Assembly (NCBI GenBank): GCA_021737445.1
Contig: JAIPDY010000248.1
Location: forward strand, 1-12,159
Direction of reading: 5' to 3'
Origin: Desulfotignum sp.
Lineage (GTDB): Bacteria; Desulfobacterota; Desulfobacteria; Desulfobacterales; Desulfobacteraceae
Length of the DNA stretch: 12,159 bases
In this document: positions 1 to 5,788 of the stretch, piece by piece
Numbering within the stretch: the first letter of the stretch is position 1
Layout: the number at the start of each line of letters is the position of its first letter
The notes under the pieces: generated by a model
Told to the model about the DNA's origin: nothing
The model's input: the letters and a program-made list of their open reading frames with translations, nothing else
The model's database searches: none
Position numbers and translations under genes: made by a program

Positions 1-1
1 G

Positions 2-31
2 GCCAGAGAATTTTTGGGGAAAAAAAAATGA
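2..31 (+). CDS. C-terminal tail of an upstream gene (partial)
   Basis: Frame 2 is open from the left edge and reads AREFLGKKK followed by TGA at 29-31. That stop overlaps the ATG of the next gene as ATGA, a common arrangement inside operons. Only nine residues are visible, so the product cannot be named. An upstream sugar-nucleotide enzyme would fit the context (a dehydrogenase or oxidoreductase often precedes an acetyltransferase/aminotransferase pair), but this is a guess from context. The frame of the next gene is also open to the left edge, so the overlap model depends on accepting ATG 28 as its start. Confidence 0.4.
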   Translation, partial: AREFLGKKK

Positions 32-429
32 CAGACAGGTTCGAAAACTGGGAATACCCGGAGATCATTGATGGCAGGCCCACAAAATACAACTGGATTG
101 TTCAGGGAGTGGCCGGATTTTCTCTGGGATATAAAACCGATATCGGCGCATTCTGCTATATCAATGCCTGTGAAGGGGTGGTAATCGAAGATTTTGTTCA
201 ACTGGGATCCCATTGTTCAGTGTATTCAGCATCCACCATCGATGGGAAAAAAGGGTGTGTCACCTTAAAGAAAAACTGCCGCATCGGTACCCACAGCACC
301 ATCATGCCCGGGGTTACCATTGGCGAAAACACCATCATCGGTGCCCACAGCTTTGTGAACAAAGATATTCCGGACAATGTTCTGGCATACGGCAGCCCGG
401 TTAAAATCATTAAGCTTTTGGAGAGCTAA
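28..429 (+). CDS. Left-handed beta-helix (hexapeptide-repeat) acyltransferase, sugar N-acetyltransferase type
   Basis: This 133-residue protein belongs to the LbH acyltransferase superfamily, which uses acetyl-CoA to acetylate amino sugars or other small acceptors. Imperfect hexapeptide repeats run from about residue 33 to 117, with typical turns at VVIEDFVQLGS (51-61) and RIGTHSTIMPGVTIGENTII (85-104). The segment ends with YGSPVKIIK (121-129), the variant of the usual G-x-PAK-x-I closing motif that contacts CoA. Histidines 62, 89 and 107 are candidates for the catalytic base. The length is short but normal for minimal members such as WbpD/FdtC-like enzymes. The ATG overlaps the preceding stop, and its stop lies one base before the aminotransferase ATG, so the two are almost certainly co-translated. 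The likely substrate is therefore the amino sugar nucleotide made by the next gene. An O-acetyltransferase role cannot be excluded. Confidence 0.85.
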   Translation: MTDRFENWEYPEIIDGRPTKYNWIVQGVAGFSLGYKTDIGAFCYINACEGVVIEDFVQLGSHCSVYSASTIDGKKGCVTLKKNCRIGTHSTIMPGVTIGENTIIGAHSFVNKDIPDNVLAYGSPVKIIKLLES

Positions 430-430
430 G

Positions 431-1621
431 ATGGAATTTGCACCATGGCCGTTCTTTTCGGATGACGAGATACAAGCTGTCGTCAAGGTCCTTCAATCCG
501 GAAAAGTAAATCAGTGGACAGGCGATGAGGTTATCAGGTTTGAAAAGGAGTTCACCCGTTATGTCGGCACCGCCTATGCTGTGGCCCTTGCCAACGGAAG
601 CCTTGCGCTGGACATGGCGCTGGGGTGCCTGGATATCGGCAAAGGGGATGAGGTGATTGTCGCCCCCCGGTCCTTTGTTGCCTCTGCCAGTTGTGTAGCA
701 TTGCGGGGGGGGATACCGGTGTTTGTGGATGTGGATCCGGACAGCCAGAACATTACTGTGGAGACCATTTCAAAAGCCATCACTTCAAAAACAAAGGCAG
801 TGATTGCGGTGAACCTGGCCGGGTGGCCCTGTGATCTGGCATCCATCAAATCTTTTTGTGAGAAGAGTAATCTTTTTTTGATCGAAGACTGTGCCCAGGC
901 CCATGGAGCAGTTTTTGAAGGGAAAAAGGCCGGCAGTTTCGGGCACTGCGCCATTTTTTCCTTTTGCCAGGATAAAATCATGACCACGGGCGGGGAAGGC
1001 GGCATGCTGGTGACAAACAACGCCGATATCTGGAAAAAGGTCTGGAGCTTTAAGGATCATGGCAAAGATTATTCCAGGGCATTTTGTCAGGATCATGAAC
1101 TCGGGTTCAGGTGGCTGGTGGACAGCTTCGGCACCAACGGCCGGATGACGGAAATGCAGGCGGCCATGGGCCGGGTGATGCTCAAAAAACTGGATGGATG
1201 GGTGGAAAAGAGACGGTCAAATGCTGACCGGCTCACCCGGGGATTTGAAAACATTCCCGGATTGCGGGTCACCGTGCCCGGACCGGAGATTTACCATTCC
1301 TATTACAAATATTATGTGTTTATCAATCAGAATGAATTAAAAAATTCCTGGAACAGGGATCTTGTCATTGAGGCACTAAATAATGCAGGGGTGCCTTGCA
1401 ATACCGGTACCTGTTCTGAAATATACCGGGAAAAAGCGTTTAAAAAGGGCTCATACCGGATACAGGGTGCGGTGAAAGATAATGGAAAAGACCGTCTGCC
1501 TGTGGCACGGCAATTGGGGAAATCTTCCATTGCGTTCATGGTGCATCCGACTTTGACATCCGAATCAATACATTATGTGATTGAACAGGTAACCCGTGTC
1601 ATGAAAAAGGCGGTCCGCTAG
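431..1621 (+). CDS. DegT/DnrJ/EryC1/StrS-family PLP-dependent sugar aminotransferase
   Basis: A 396-residue fold-type I aminotransferase of the DegT/DnrJ/EryC1/StrS family. These enzymes transfer an amino group, usually from glutamate, to a keto-sugar nucleotide. Asp153 in the IEDCAQAHGA stretch should pair with the PLP pyridine nitrogen. Lys182 in FSFCQDKIMTTGGEGGM is the expected Schiff-base lysine. The early segment with GKVNQWTGDEV and ALANGS (about 24-57) is typical of the family's N-terminal part. The ATG at 431 was chosen because GGAG at 420-423 sits seven bases upstream and because it starts one base after the acetyltransferase stop; the frame could extend to 377 but would then overlap that gene. 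Together with the acetyltransferase it probably makes an N-acetylamino sugar. The position of amination (3 or 4) cannot be read from the sequence. A run of eight G lies inside the gene at 705-712. Confidence 0.92.
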   Translation: MEFAPWPFFSDDEIQAVVKVLQSGKVNQWTGDEVIRFEKEFTRYVGTAYAVALANGSLALDMALGCLDIGKGDEVIVAPRSFVASASCVALRGGIPVFVDVDPDSQNITVETISKAITSKTKAVIAVNLAGWPCDLASIKSFCEKSNLFLIEDCAQAHGAVFEGKKAGSFGHCAIFSFCQDKIMTTGGEGGMLVTNNADIWKKVWSFKDHGKDYSRAFCQDHELGFRWLVDSFGTNGRMTEMQAAMGRVMLKKLDGWVEKRRSNADRLTRGFENIPGLRVTVPGPEIYHSYYKYYVFINQNELKNSWNRDLVIEALNNAGVPCNTGTCSEIYREKAFKKGSYRIQGAVKDNGKDRLPVARQLGKSSIAFMVHPTLTSESIHYVIEQVTRVMKKAVR

Positions 1622-1627
1622 GCTTTG

Positions 1628-2947
1628 GTGCGGCGAAATCATACCAGGACAATGACTTTTGCGGGGGAAGCCTTCTGGATTGGGTTCGGTATCATTACAG
1701 CCATTCTGGCCCTGCTTGCCGGGACCCGGCTTTTAACCCACCTGCTGTCCACTGATGAATATGGACGCCTGGCCCTGGCGGTCAGCCTTGCAGCCATGGC
1801 AGTCCAGATTTTTGGAGAGCCTGTAGGTAAAACAGCGGTACGTTTTTATTCCCATTGGTGTGCGGCAGGGAAACCGGCCGGGTTTGTGCAGAGACTGGGC
1901 AAATCGTTGTCAGGTGCAGCAGTGTGTATAGGTTTGATCTGTGCCGCCATTGTGATCTCAGGCAATTTTATTCCAGGCACTCCCAACCTTTGTTTTGTTG
2001 TAATGACCGGGATATTTGCCCTTCTTCTGGTGTGCAACCGGGTGGGGCTGGCCCTGGAAGATGCAGCCCGCAAGCGAAAGTTCAGAGGGATTGTCCAGGG
2101 TATTTTTGAGGCAATGCGGTTCATTTTTGCCGTTGGTCTTATATTTTTTTTGGCCACACCTGAAGCAGAAACGGTTCTTATCGGATTTGCAATGGCGGGT
2201 GGGGTGATTGTGATCGCCCATGGTATTTTTTTATATCTTCTGATTAAACCGGACCCGGTAAAAAAAACAAACCTTAAAAAAACATCGCCGGTGATAAATA
2301 CAGACCACATGCGGTCCTTTCAGTCACCATTGATTGTGAGCAATGCCTGCATCTGGCTTGTGATGATGGCGGAAAGATGGATTTTACAATATTATGGCAG
2401 CACAGGGGATGTGGGCGGGTATGCAGCGGTTCATCAACTGGCATTCGTTCCCATGCTTTTTGTCAGCAATTTCCTGGTTTTGTTTTTCGAGCCGATCCTC
2501 TACCAGGCGACCCGGCTTAATACCAAAAATGCTGAATCGATTCAGGCGCTGCGCATTAACCATTATGCAGCCATTGGTATCTTGTGTTTTTCCTTCTGTC
2601 TGTTTATCATTTTTTTCTTCTGGCACCCAATTGTCGGCCGATATGTTTTAGGGGCTGATTTTCGTGCCTATACCTGGCTGTTTCCCTGGCTGCTGCTGGC
2701 AGGAGGCTGCTTTGCCGCTGCCCAGCAGCTGCTTTTGAAATTAAACTGTGAAATGCGCACTGATCTGCTGGCGGTATTATGGGGTGTGGTGGCTGTCATT
2801 GCACTGACAGCCTATGTTATAGGAGCCCATTTTCTGCAGTTAAAAGGAATACTGGCGGCAATGGTTACAGTCAATGTCTCCCTGGTTTTGTTTTTATTGT
2901 TTTTTTTGAACAAAAGTTCCCCTGTCTGTGATCAGCCGCCGGTATAA
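1628..2947 (+). CDS. Wzx-like polysaccharide flippase (PST/MOP family, oligosaccharide flippase)
   Basis: A very hydrophobic protein of about 440 residues with roughly 12 predicted membrane segments, matching the size and pattern of PST-family (Polysacc_synt) exporters that flip undecaprenyl-linked oligosaccharides across the inner membrane. The first segment is at about residues 12-35 and is followed by THLLSTDEYGRLALA, typical of the family's first loop. A second half begins near MMAERWILQYYGS, where charged residues sit in a membrane segment as is usual for Wzx. The start is uncertain: TTG 1625, GTG 1628 and ATG 1652 are in frame. GTG has TAGG five bases upstream, whereas the ATG has AGGA only two bases away. 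It follows the aminotransferase stop by a few bases. The last 77 bp overlap the 3' end of the convergent glycosyltransferase gene. Family-level assignment is good; the substrate is unknown. Confidence 0.85.
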   Translation: MRRNHTRTMTFAGEAFWIGFGIITAILALLAGTRLLTHLLSTDEYGRLALAVSLAAMAVQIFGEPVGKTAVRFYSHWCAAGKPAGFVQRLGKSLSGAAVCIGLICAAIVISGNFIPGTPNLCFVVMTGIFALLLVCNRVGLALEDAARKRKFRGIVQGIFEAMRFIFAVGLIFFLATPEAETVLIGFAMAGGVIVIAHGIFLYLLIKPDPVKKTNLKKTSPVINTDHMRSFQSPLIVSNACIWLVMMAERWILQYYGSTGDVGGYAAVHQLAFVPMLFVSNFLVLFFEPILYQATRLNTKNAESIQALRINHYAAIGILCFSFCLFIIFFFWHPIVGRYVLGADFRAYTWLFPWLLLAGGCFAAAQQLLLKLNCEMRTDLLAVLWGVVAVIALTAYVIGAHFLQLKGILAAMVTVNVSLVLFLLFFLNKSSPVCDQPPV

Positions 2948-4064
2948 CAAGGTCATATATTTTTTTCATTTCCGCCAGAACGCAATGAAGTGAATATTTA
3001 TCAATTGTGTTCAGACTGTTTCTGCCATAGGTGGTTTGCAGCTCTTTGTGGGAGTACAGGTGGAAAACGGCTTCGGCCATTTGCTGCACATTGTCGATGG
3101 CAACGATGGTGCCGTTATGTCCGTGGGTGACCAGGTCCCGGTTGCCCCGGCAGCCGGTTGCAATTATGGGCAGTCCTGTGGCCATTGCTTCCATGATATT
3201 CACGGGCAGGCCTTCTCGACGGGATGAAGACACGGCAGCATCAGAGATGGCCAGCAGATCCTGGATGTTTTTTTGATATCCCAATAAATGGACATGTTCC
3301 TGGATGTGCATTTTTTTAACCTGCTTCCGGCAGGTTTTTAACAAATCACCGGTGCCGGCAAGCAACAGCCGTATACCCGGGATTTTGTTTTTGAGTGCAA
3401 TGACAGCATGTATTAACAGCTCCTGGTTTTTTGTTTGATTGAACTCAGCCGCGAAAAATAAAACAAAATCATGTTCGCCATACCCATATTTTTTTCTTAA
3501 CCGCATTTTATCTTTTTGACTGCATGGCCTGAATTTATCCAAATTTACGCCGACACCGTTGACTCGCCGGATATGACCGGTTTTGAATTTCCGGCAGGCC
3601 CGATGATAGTCTTCATTATTTATGGTGATAAGGACGTTGGTAAACCGGGATAAGAATTTTTCAACAGGATAATACAGCAGCCAGTTGATCAAAGGGGCCT
3701 GGTTGAAAAAATGAAATCCGTGGGCCGTGTAAACAATCGATGTGTCAAGTCCGGGAACGGTGATATATGCCAGGCGGGTTAAAACGGATGCAATGGGTGT
3801 GTGGGTATGGATTAAATGATATCGTTTTTTTTTGATTAAACCCCGTATGTTTTTGAACGCGGTCAGATTTTTTTTATTTTTGATGGATCTTTTAAAGCTT
3901 ACCGGGTGGATTTTGCACCCTAAATCATGTATCCGGGGGTCAATTTCAGAATGAATATCAAAGGCCAGATCTACTTGATGTCCGTCAGTTATCAACATTT
4001 GAATGTGGGGTATTAAAAAAGCGTTAACCGTGTCGGATATGGTCGTAACAAACAATATCTTCAT
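2871..4064 (-). CDS. GT4-family glycosyltransferase (EpsD-like)
   Basis: A 397-residue GT-B glycosyltransferase on the opposite strand to its neighbours. The N-terminal domain carries HTHTP (86-90) and VYTAHGFHFF (111-120). The C-terminal nucleotide-binding domain has FAAEF (204-208), LLLAGTGD (233-240) and the E-x7-E motif EGLPVNIME (284-292), with a GNRDLV stretch soon after, all standard for GT4 retaining enzymes. It resembles cytoplasmic EpsD-type transferases that extend a lipid-linked oligosaccharide. The frame is open further upstream, but ATG 4064 is preferred: it begins the typical MKILFVTT strand and has GAGG (minus strand, 4076-4073) eight bases away. The longer version would run into the divergent methyltransferase gene. 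It overlaps the flippase tail-to-tail by 77 bp. Its base composition looks AT-richer than the rfb genes, which may mean separate acquisition. Donor and acceptor are not readable. Confidence 0.9.
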   Translation of the reverse strand: MKILFVTTISDTVNAFLIPHIQMLITDGHQVDLAFDIHSEIDPRIHDLGCKIHPVSFKRSIKNKKNLTAFKNIRGLIKKKRYHLIHTHTPIASVLTRLAYITVPGLDTSIVYTAHGFHFFNQAPLINWLLYYPVEKFLSRFTNVLITINNEDYHRACRKFKTGHIRRVNGVGVNLDKFRPCSQKDKMRLRKKYGYGEHDFVLFFAAEFNQTKNQELLIHAVIALKNKIPGIRLLLAGTGDLLKTCRKQVKKMHIQEHVHLLGYQKNIQDLLAISDAAVSSSRREGLPVNIMEAMATGLPIIATGCRGNRDLVTHGHNGTIVAIDNVQQMAEAVFHLYSHKELQTTYGRNSLNTIDKYSLHCVLAEMKKIYDLVIPAADHRQGNFCSKKTIKTKPGRH

Positions 4065-4175
4065 GGAATTATCCTCATAAAATGCAAAAGCAGTTTTCTG
4101 ACTCTCACTATAATACATTTTGTAATATTTAAAGAAAATATTTAAGCAGCGTTTATGGAAAAACAAAGGATTGTC
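4065..4175. promoter_or_regulatory. AT-rich divergent intergenic region between glycosyltransferase and methyltransferase genes
   Basis: The two genes point away from each other, so this stretch must hold the 5' signals of at least the glycosyltransferase. A perfect TATAAT is present on the plus strand at 4109-4114, and its reverse complement gives a TATTAT-like box for the minus strand nearby. No good -35 box was found at 16-18 bp for either direction. The nonamer AATATTTAA occurs twice, at 4124-4132 and 4137-4145. The promoters are therefore suggested rather than shown. Confidence 0.3.
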
Positions 4176-4871
4176 ATGGAAAAAGGCAGGGCCGAATATC
4201 AGAAATCGGATGGCCGTTATCGCGGAGAAGCGGGAAAACTATATCAGAAATCAAAGCATGCCATCTCTCCGAAAGCATTCGAATATGTAGCAAAAATGCG
4301 GGCCATCAAGTTTGCAAAATGGATCGATACCCATGATGCTGTTTTAGAATTCGGTGTGGGAAGCGGATGGAACATGAAGTATCTTGCGTGTCGGGAAAAA
4401 TCGGGATATGATGTCTGCCCTAAACCGCAAACCCTTGATTCATCCATTAATTTTTTTAACGATATCAGTAATTTTTACGGGAAATTTGATAAAATTATTT
4501 GCCATCATGTTTTGGAACATACGGAAAATCCGGTAAAAATGCTCAATGATATGAAAAAAACCATAAATGATTCAGGCATCATTATTATATTTGTTCCCTT
4601 GGAACAGGGCCGGAAATACAGAAAATTTACCGCTTCCGACAACGATCATCATCTGTTTTCATGGAATGTCCAGACCCTGGGGAACCTGCTGGATTCACAA
4701 AATTTTTCTGTTTTGGAATATGGTGTGTTGTTTACCGGGTTGGATCGCTTTGCAGCTGAACTCGCTGTTAAACTCAAGCTTACTTTTACAGGATATTTGC
4801 TGCTTCATAAAATTGCCAGGTCGTTGTATGGAAAAAAAGAGATATTTTTTTTAGTTAGAAAAAAATCATAA
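4176..4871 (+). CDS. Class I SAM-dependent methyltransferase (Methyltransf_11/23 type)
   Basis: A 231-residue Rossmann-fold methyltransferase. SAM-binding motif I is VLEFGVGSGWN (56-66). A later FDKIICHHVLEHTENP segment (104-119) has the strand and HVLEH motif typical of Methyltransf_11/23 proteins, followed by SGIIIIFVP (133-141), the strand after the post-motif helix. DNDHHLFSW (155-163) matches the D-x-HL-x-F signature common in polysaccharide-cluster members. Two in-frame starts exist. ATG 4155 has no ribosome-binding site, while ATG 4176 has AAAGGA at 4165-4170 five bases upstream, so 4176 is preferred. The gene lies directly before the truncated ligase copy, and local GC is very low (12 of 60 bases in 4441-4500). 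A role in methylating a sugar or capping the chain is inferred from the neighbourhood only; the substrate is unknown. Confidence 0.8.
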   Translation: MEKGRAEYQKSDGRYRGEAGKLYQKSKHAISPKAFEYVAKMRAIKFAKWIDTHDAVLEFGVGSGWNMKYLACREKSGYDVCPKPQTLDSSINFFNDISNFYGKFDKIICHHVLEHTENPVKMLNDMKKTINDSGIIIIFVPLEQGRKYRKFTASDNDHHLFSWNVQTLGNLLDSQNFSVLEYGVLFTGLDRFAAELAVKLKLTFTGYLLLHKIARSLYGKKEIFFLVRKKS

Positions 4872-4874
4872 CCT

Positions 4875-5060
4875 AAGGATAGTTTGATGTAATGACACCC
4901 ATTTTTCAACATCTGCATTCAGCAAATAAATATTTACTGGTGCTGTTCGGCTTTTGCATTCCTGTGTCCACGCACTGACCAATGTCGTGCTTGGACTGCT
5001 GGTATTGTGCTGGCTGCTGGACAATGGCGCGGACCTGTTTGCGCGATGGGACCGGGTATG
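4875..5060 (+). repeat. Upstream copy of the ligase 5' region (partial direct repeat, left copy)
   Basis: The sequence from AAGGATAGTTTGATG onward repeats 727 bp later at 5602-5788. The leader and roughly the first 85 coding bases are identical. The left copy then lacks one G (CCACGCAC versus CCACGGCAC), and differences become more frequent towards its right end. Homology to the ligase stops near 5060. The two copies flank the toxin-antitoxin remnant. Confidence 0.9.
4892..5060 (+). pseudogene. Truncated, frameshifted O-antigen ligase 5' fragment
   Basis: This is the coding part of the left repeat. It starts with the same MTPIFQHLHSANKYLL as the intact ligase at 5619. The missing G puts a TGA at codon 29 (…PVSTH stop). 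If the missing base is restored, the frame continues with a ligase-like sequence (DLFARWDRV against DRFVRWGRV in the intact gene) until homology ends near 5060. Three of the early differences are synonymous (CTT/CTG, GTA/GTG, TTG/CTG), so the fragment looks like the remains of a different functional allele rather than a recent neutral duplicate. A peptide of 28 residues could still be translated, since the leader and start are intact. Confidence 0.85.
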
Positions 5061-5089
5061 GATTAAATGCTATCGTTTGTTTTTTATCA
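5054..5089 (-). pseudogene. Short stray piece of GT4 glycosyltransferase coding sequence
   Basis: By eye, 5054-5089 matches 3803-3838 inside the minus-strand glycosyltransferase at 32 of 36 positions, including 16 identical bases at the right-hand side of the ligase fragment. Read on the minus strand it gives LIKNKR-stop-HLIHT against LIKKKRYHLIHT in the intact enzyme, covering the segment leading to the HTHTP motif. The tyrosine codon has become TAG. It lies in the same orientation as the intact gene. The length is short, so chance plus low complexity (a T run) is possible, but the codon-level agreement argues for real homology. Confidence 0.5.
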
Positions 5090-5099
5090 GCTTCTGCTA

Positions 5100-5129
5100 T
5101 TGCCAATCCCCCCAAAAGATATATATAAT
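5100..5129 (+). promoter_or_regulatory. Probable sigma-70 promoter of the antitoxin-like gene
   Basis: TTGCCA at 5100-5105 and a perfect TATAAT at 5124-5129 are separated by 18 bp, 33 bp ahead of the ATG at 5162. AGGAG at 5150-5154 provides a strong ribosome-binding site seven bases before that ATG. This gives the small module its own expression signals, independent of the polysaccharide genes. Confidence 0.6.
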
Positions 5130-5161
5130 TTAAATATAAGATCTGAAAAAGGAGAAAAACC

Positions 5162-5374
5162 ATGGCCATAGAAAAATCATCCTGTGTCGAAGAAATTTAT
5201 CGGGAAATCAACACAACCCCGGAAGAGTATTTACCTGCGCTTCTGGAAATTGTGAAGGGATTTCGTTTGGGTGTTCTGAAACCGGCTGATGAAAGCTTCG
5301 AGCAAGGAATGCGCGATGTGATGGAAAAAAATACCCGGCCAGTATCTGAACTTTGGAAAGGTATAGATGCCTGA
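5162..5374 (+). CDS. Small antitoxin-like protein of a RelE/StbE-type toxin-antitoxin module
   Basis: A 70-residue, acidic, probably helical protein. Its N-terminal half (about 17-36, TTPEEYLPALLEIVKGFRLG) looks like the short helical part of DUF2281-like antitoxins. Its tail, PADESFEQGMRDVMEKNTRPVSELWKGIDA (about 41-70), has the form E-S-F-x-Q-G…PVSELW-x-GIDA that is common in small antitoxin genes placed directly before RelE/StbE-like toxins. Consistent with this, the stop overlaps a possible toxin ATG (ATGCCTGA, 5367-5374), and the sequence that follows resembles the second half of such a toxin. In a working pair the protein would bind and neutralise the toxin and repress the promoter. Here the toxin is broken, so it appears to be an orphan. 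It has a good promoter and AGGAG ribosome-binding site. Family assignment is from memory of the motif, not a search. Confidence 0.7.
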   Translation: MAIEKSSCVEEIYREINTTPEEYLPALLEIVKGFRLGVLKPADESFEQGMRDVMEKNTRPVSELWKGIDA

Positions 5375-5554
5375 GATTTCGTTGTAAGGATACAAAATAC
5401 CGACATCCAGAAAGGAAAACGTTCAGGCTATCGGTGTATTTATTATCTGAAAACCAGGGGCGAGATATTTTTGGTAACGATCTATTCCAAACTGGATCAA
5501 TCCGACATTTCCGCTAAAAGAATAAAAAAAATTCTTAAGAATCTGGAATATTAA
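5367..5554 (+). pseudogene. Internally deleted RelE/StbE-type toxin remnant
   Basis: The start ATG at 5367 overlaps the antitoxin stop and reads MPEISL, a normal opening for RelE/StbE-type toxins, but reaches TAA after six codons. In a different frame, 5381-5554 reads VVRIQNTDIQKGKRSGYR, then CIYYLKTRGEIFLVTIYSK, then LDQSDISAKRIKKILKNLEY and a stop. That is the conserved second half of this toxin family (the KG-x-R-x-GYR-x-IYY and L-x-TIYSK-x-DQ-x-DI blocks). Intact members have about 110-120 residues, so roughly 50-60 internal codons and the reading frame are missing, with the junction near 5381-5386. The toxin should be inactive. The C-terminal part has no obvious start codon of its own near the junction. 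Confidence 0.75.
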
Positions 5555-5601
5555 ACCATCCCCAGGTCCTTTAACACCAGCAGTCTTCCTGCCTTACATG
5601 G

Positions 5602-5621
5602 AAGGATAGTTTGATGTAATG
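5602..5621 (+). promoter_or_regulatory. Ribosome-binding site in front of a start-stop codon pair (ATGTAATG)
   Basis: AAGGA at 5602-5606 lies seven bases before an ATG at 5614-5616 that is immediately followed by TAA (5617-5619). The A of that TAA is also the first base of the ligase ATG at 5619. Measured to the ligase ATG the spacing is 12 bases, longer than ideal. The same arrangement is present before the truncated copy (ATG 4887, TAA 4890, ATG 4892). Ribosomes may initiate on the one-codon ORF and shift to the overlapping ATG, which would lower or tune ligase expression. Confidence 0.4.
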
Positions 5622-5788
5622 ACACCCATTTTTCAACATCTGCATTCAGCAAATAAATATTTACTGGTGCTGTTCGGCTTTTGCATTCCTGTGTCCACGG
5701 CACTGACCAATGTCGTGCTGGGACTGCTGGTGCTGTGCTGGCTGCTGGACAATGGCGCGGACCGGTTCGTCAGATGGGGCCGGGTATT
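5602..5788 (+). repeat. Ligase 5' region (direct repeat, right copy)
   Basis: This is the partner of the repeat at 4875-5060 and contains the leader and first ~56 codons of the intact ligase. The sequence upstream of 5602 does not resemble the methyltransferase 3' end that precedes the left copy, so the shared block begins at AAGGATAG in both places. The spacing between copies is 727 bp before the missing base and 728 bp after it. Confidence 0.9.

Noticed and set aside
4065..4166. 34-residue N-terminal extension of the glycosyltransferase
   Set aside because: It would overlap the methyltransferase start, is rich in F/Y/K without family similarity, and a good ribosome-binding site exists for the internal ATG at 4064.
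4906..5169. Minus-strand reading frame across the truncated ligase copy and the antitoxin promoter
   Set aside because: It shares its C-terminal residues with another minus-strand frame at 5633-5818 only because the underlying DNA is repeated. There is no protein-like signature and no ribosome-binding site.
4875..5788. Insertion sequence or transposon with target duplication
   Set aside because: No transposase, terminal inverted repeats or short exact target duplication can be seen. The ~187 bp imperfect repeat is too long and too diverged for a transposition footprint.
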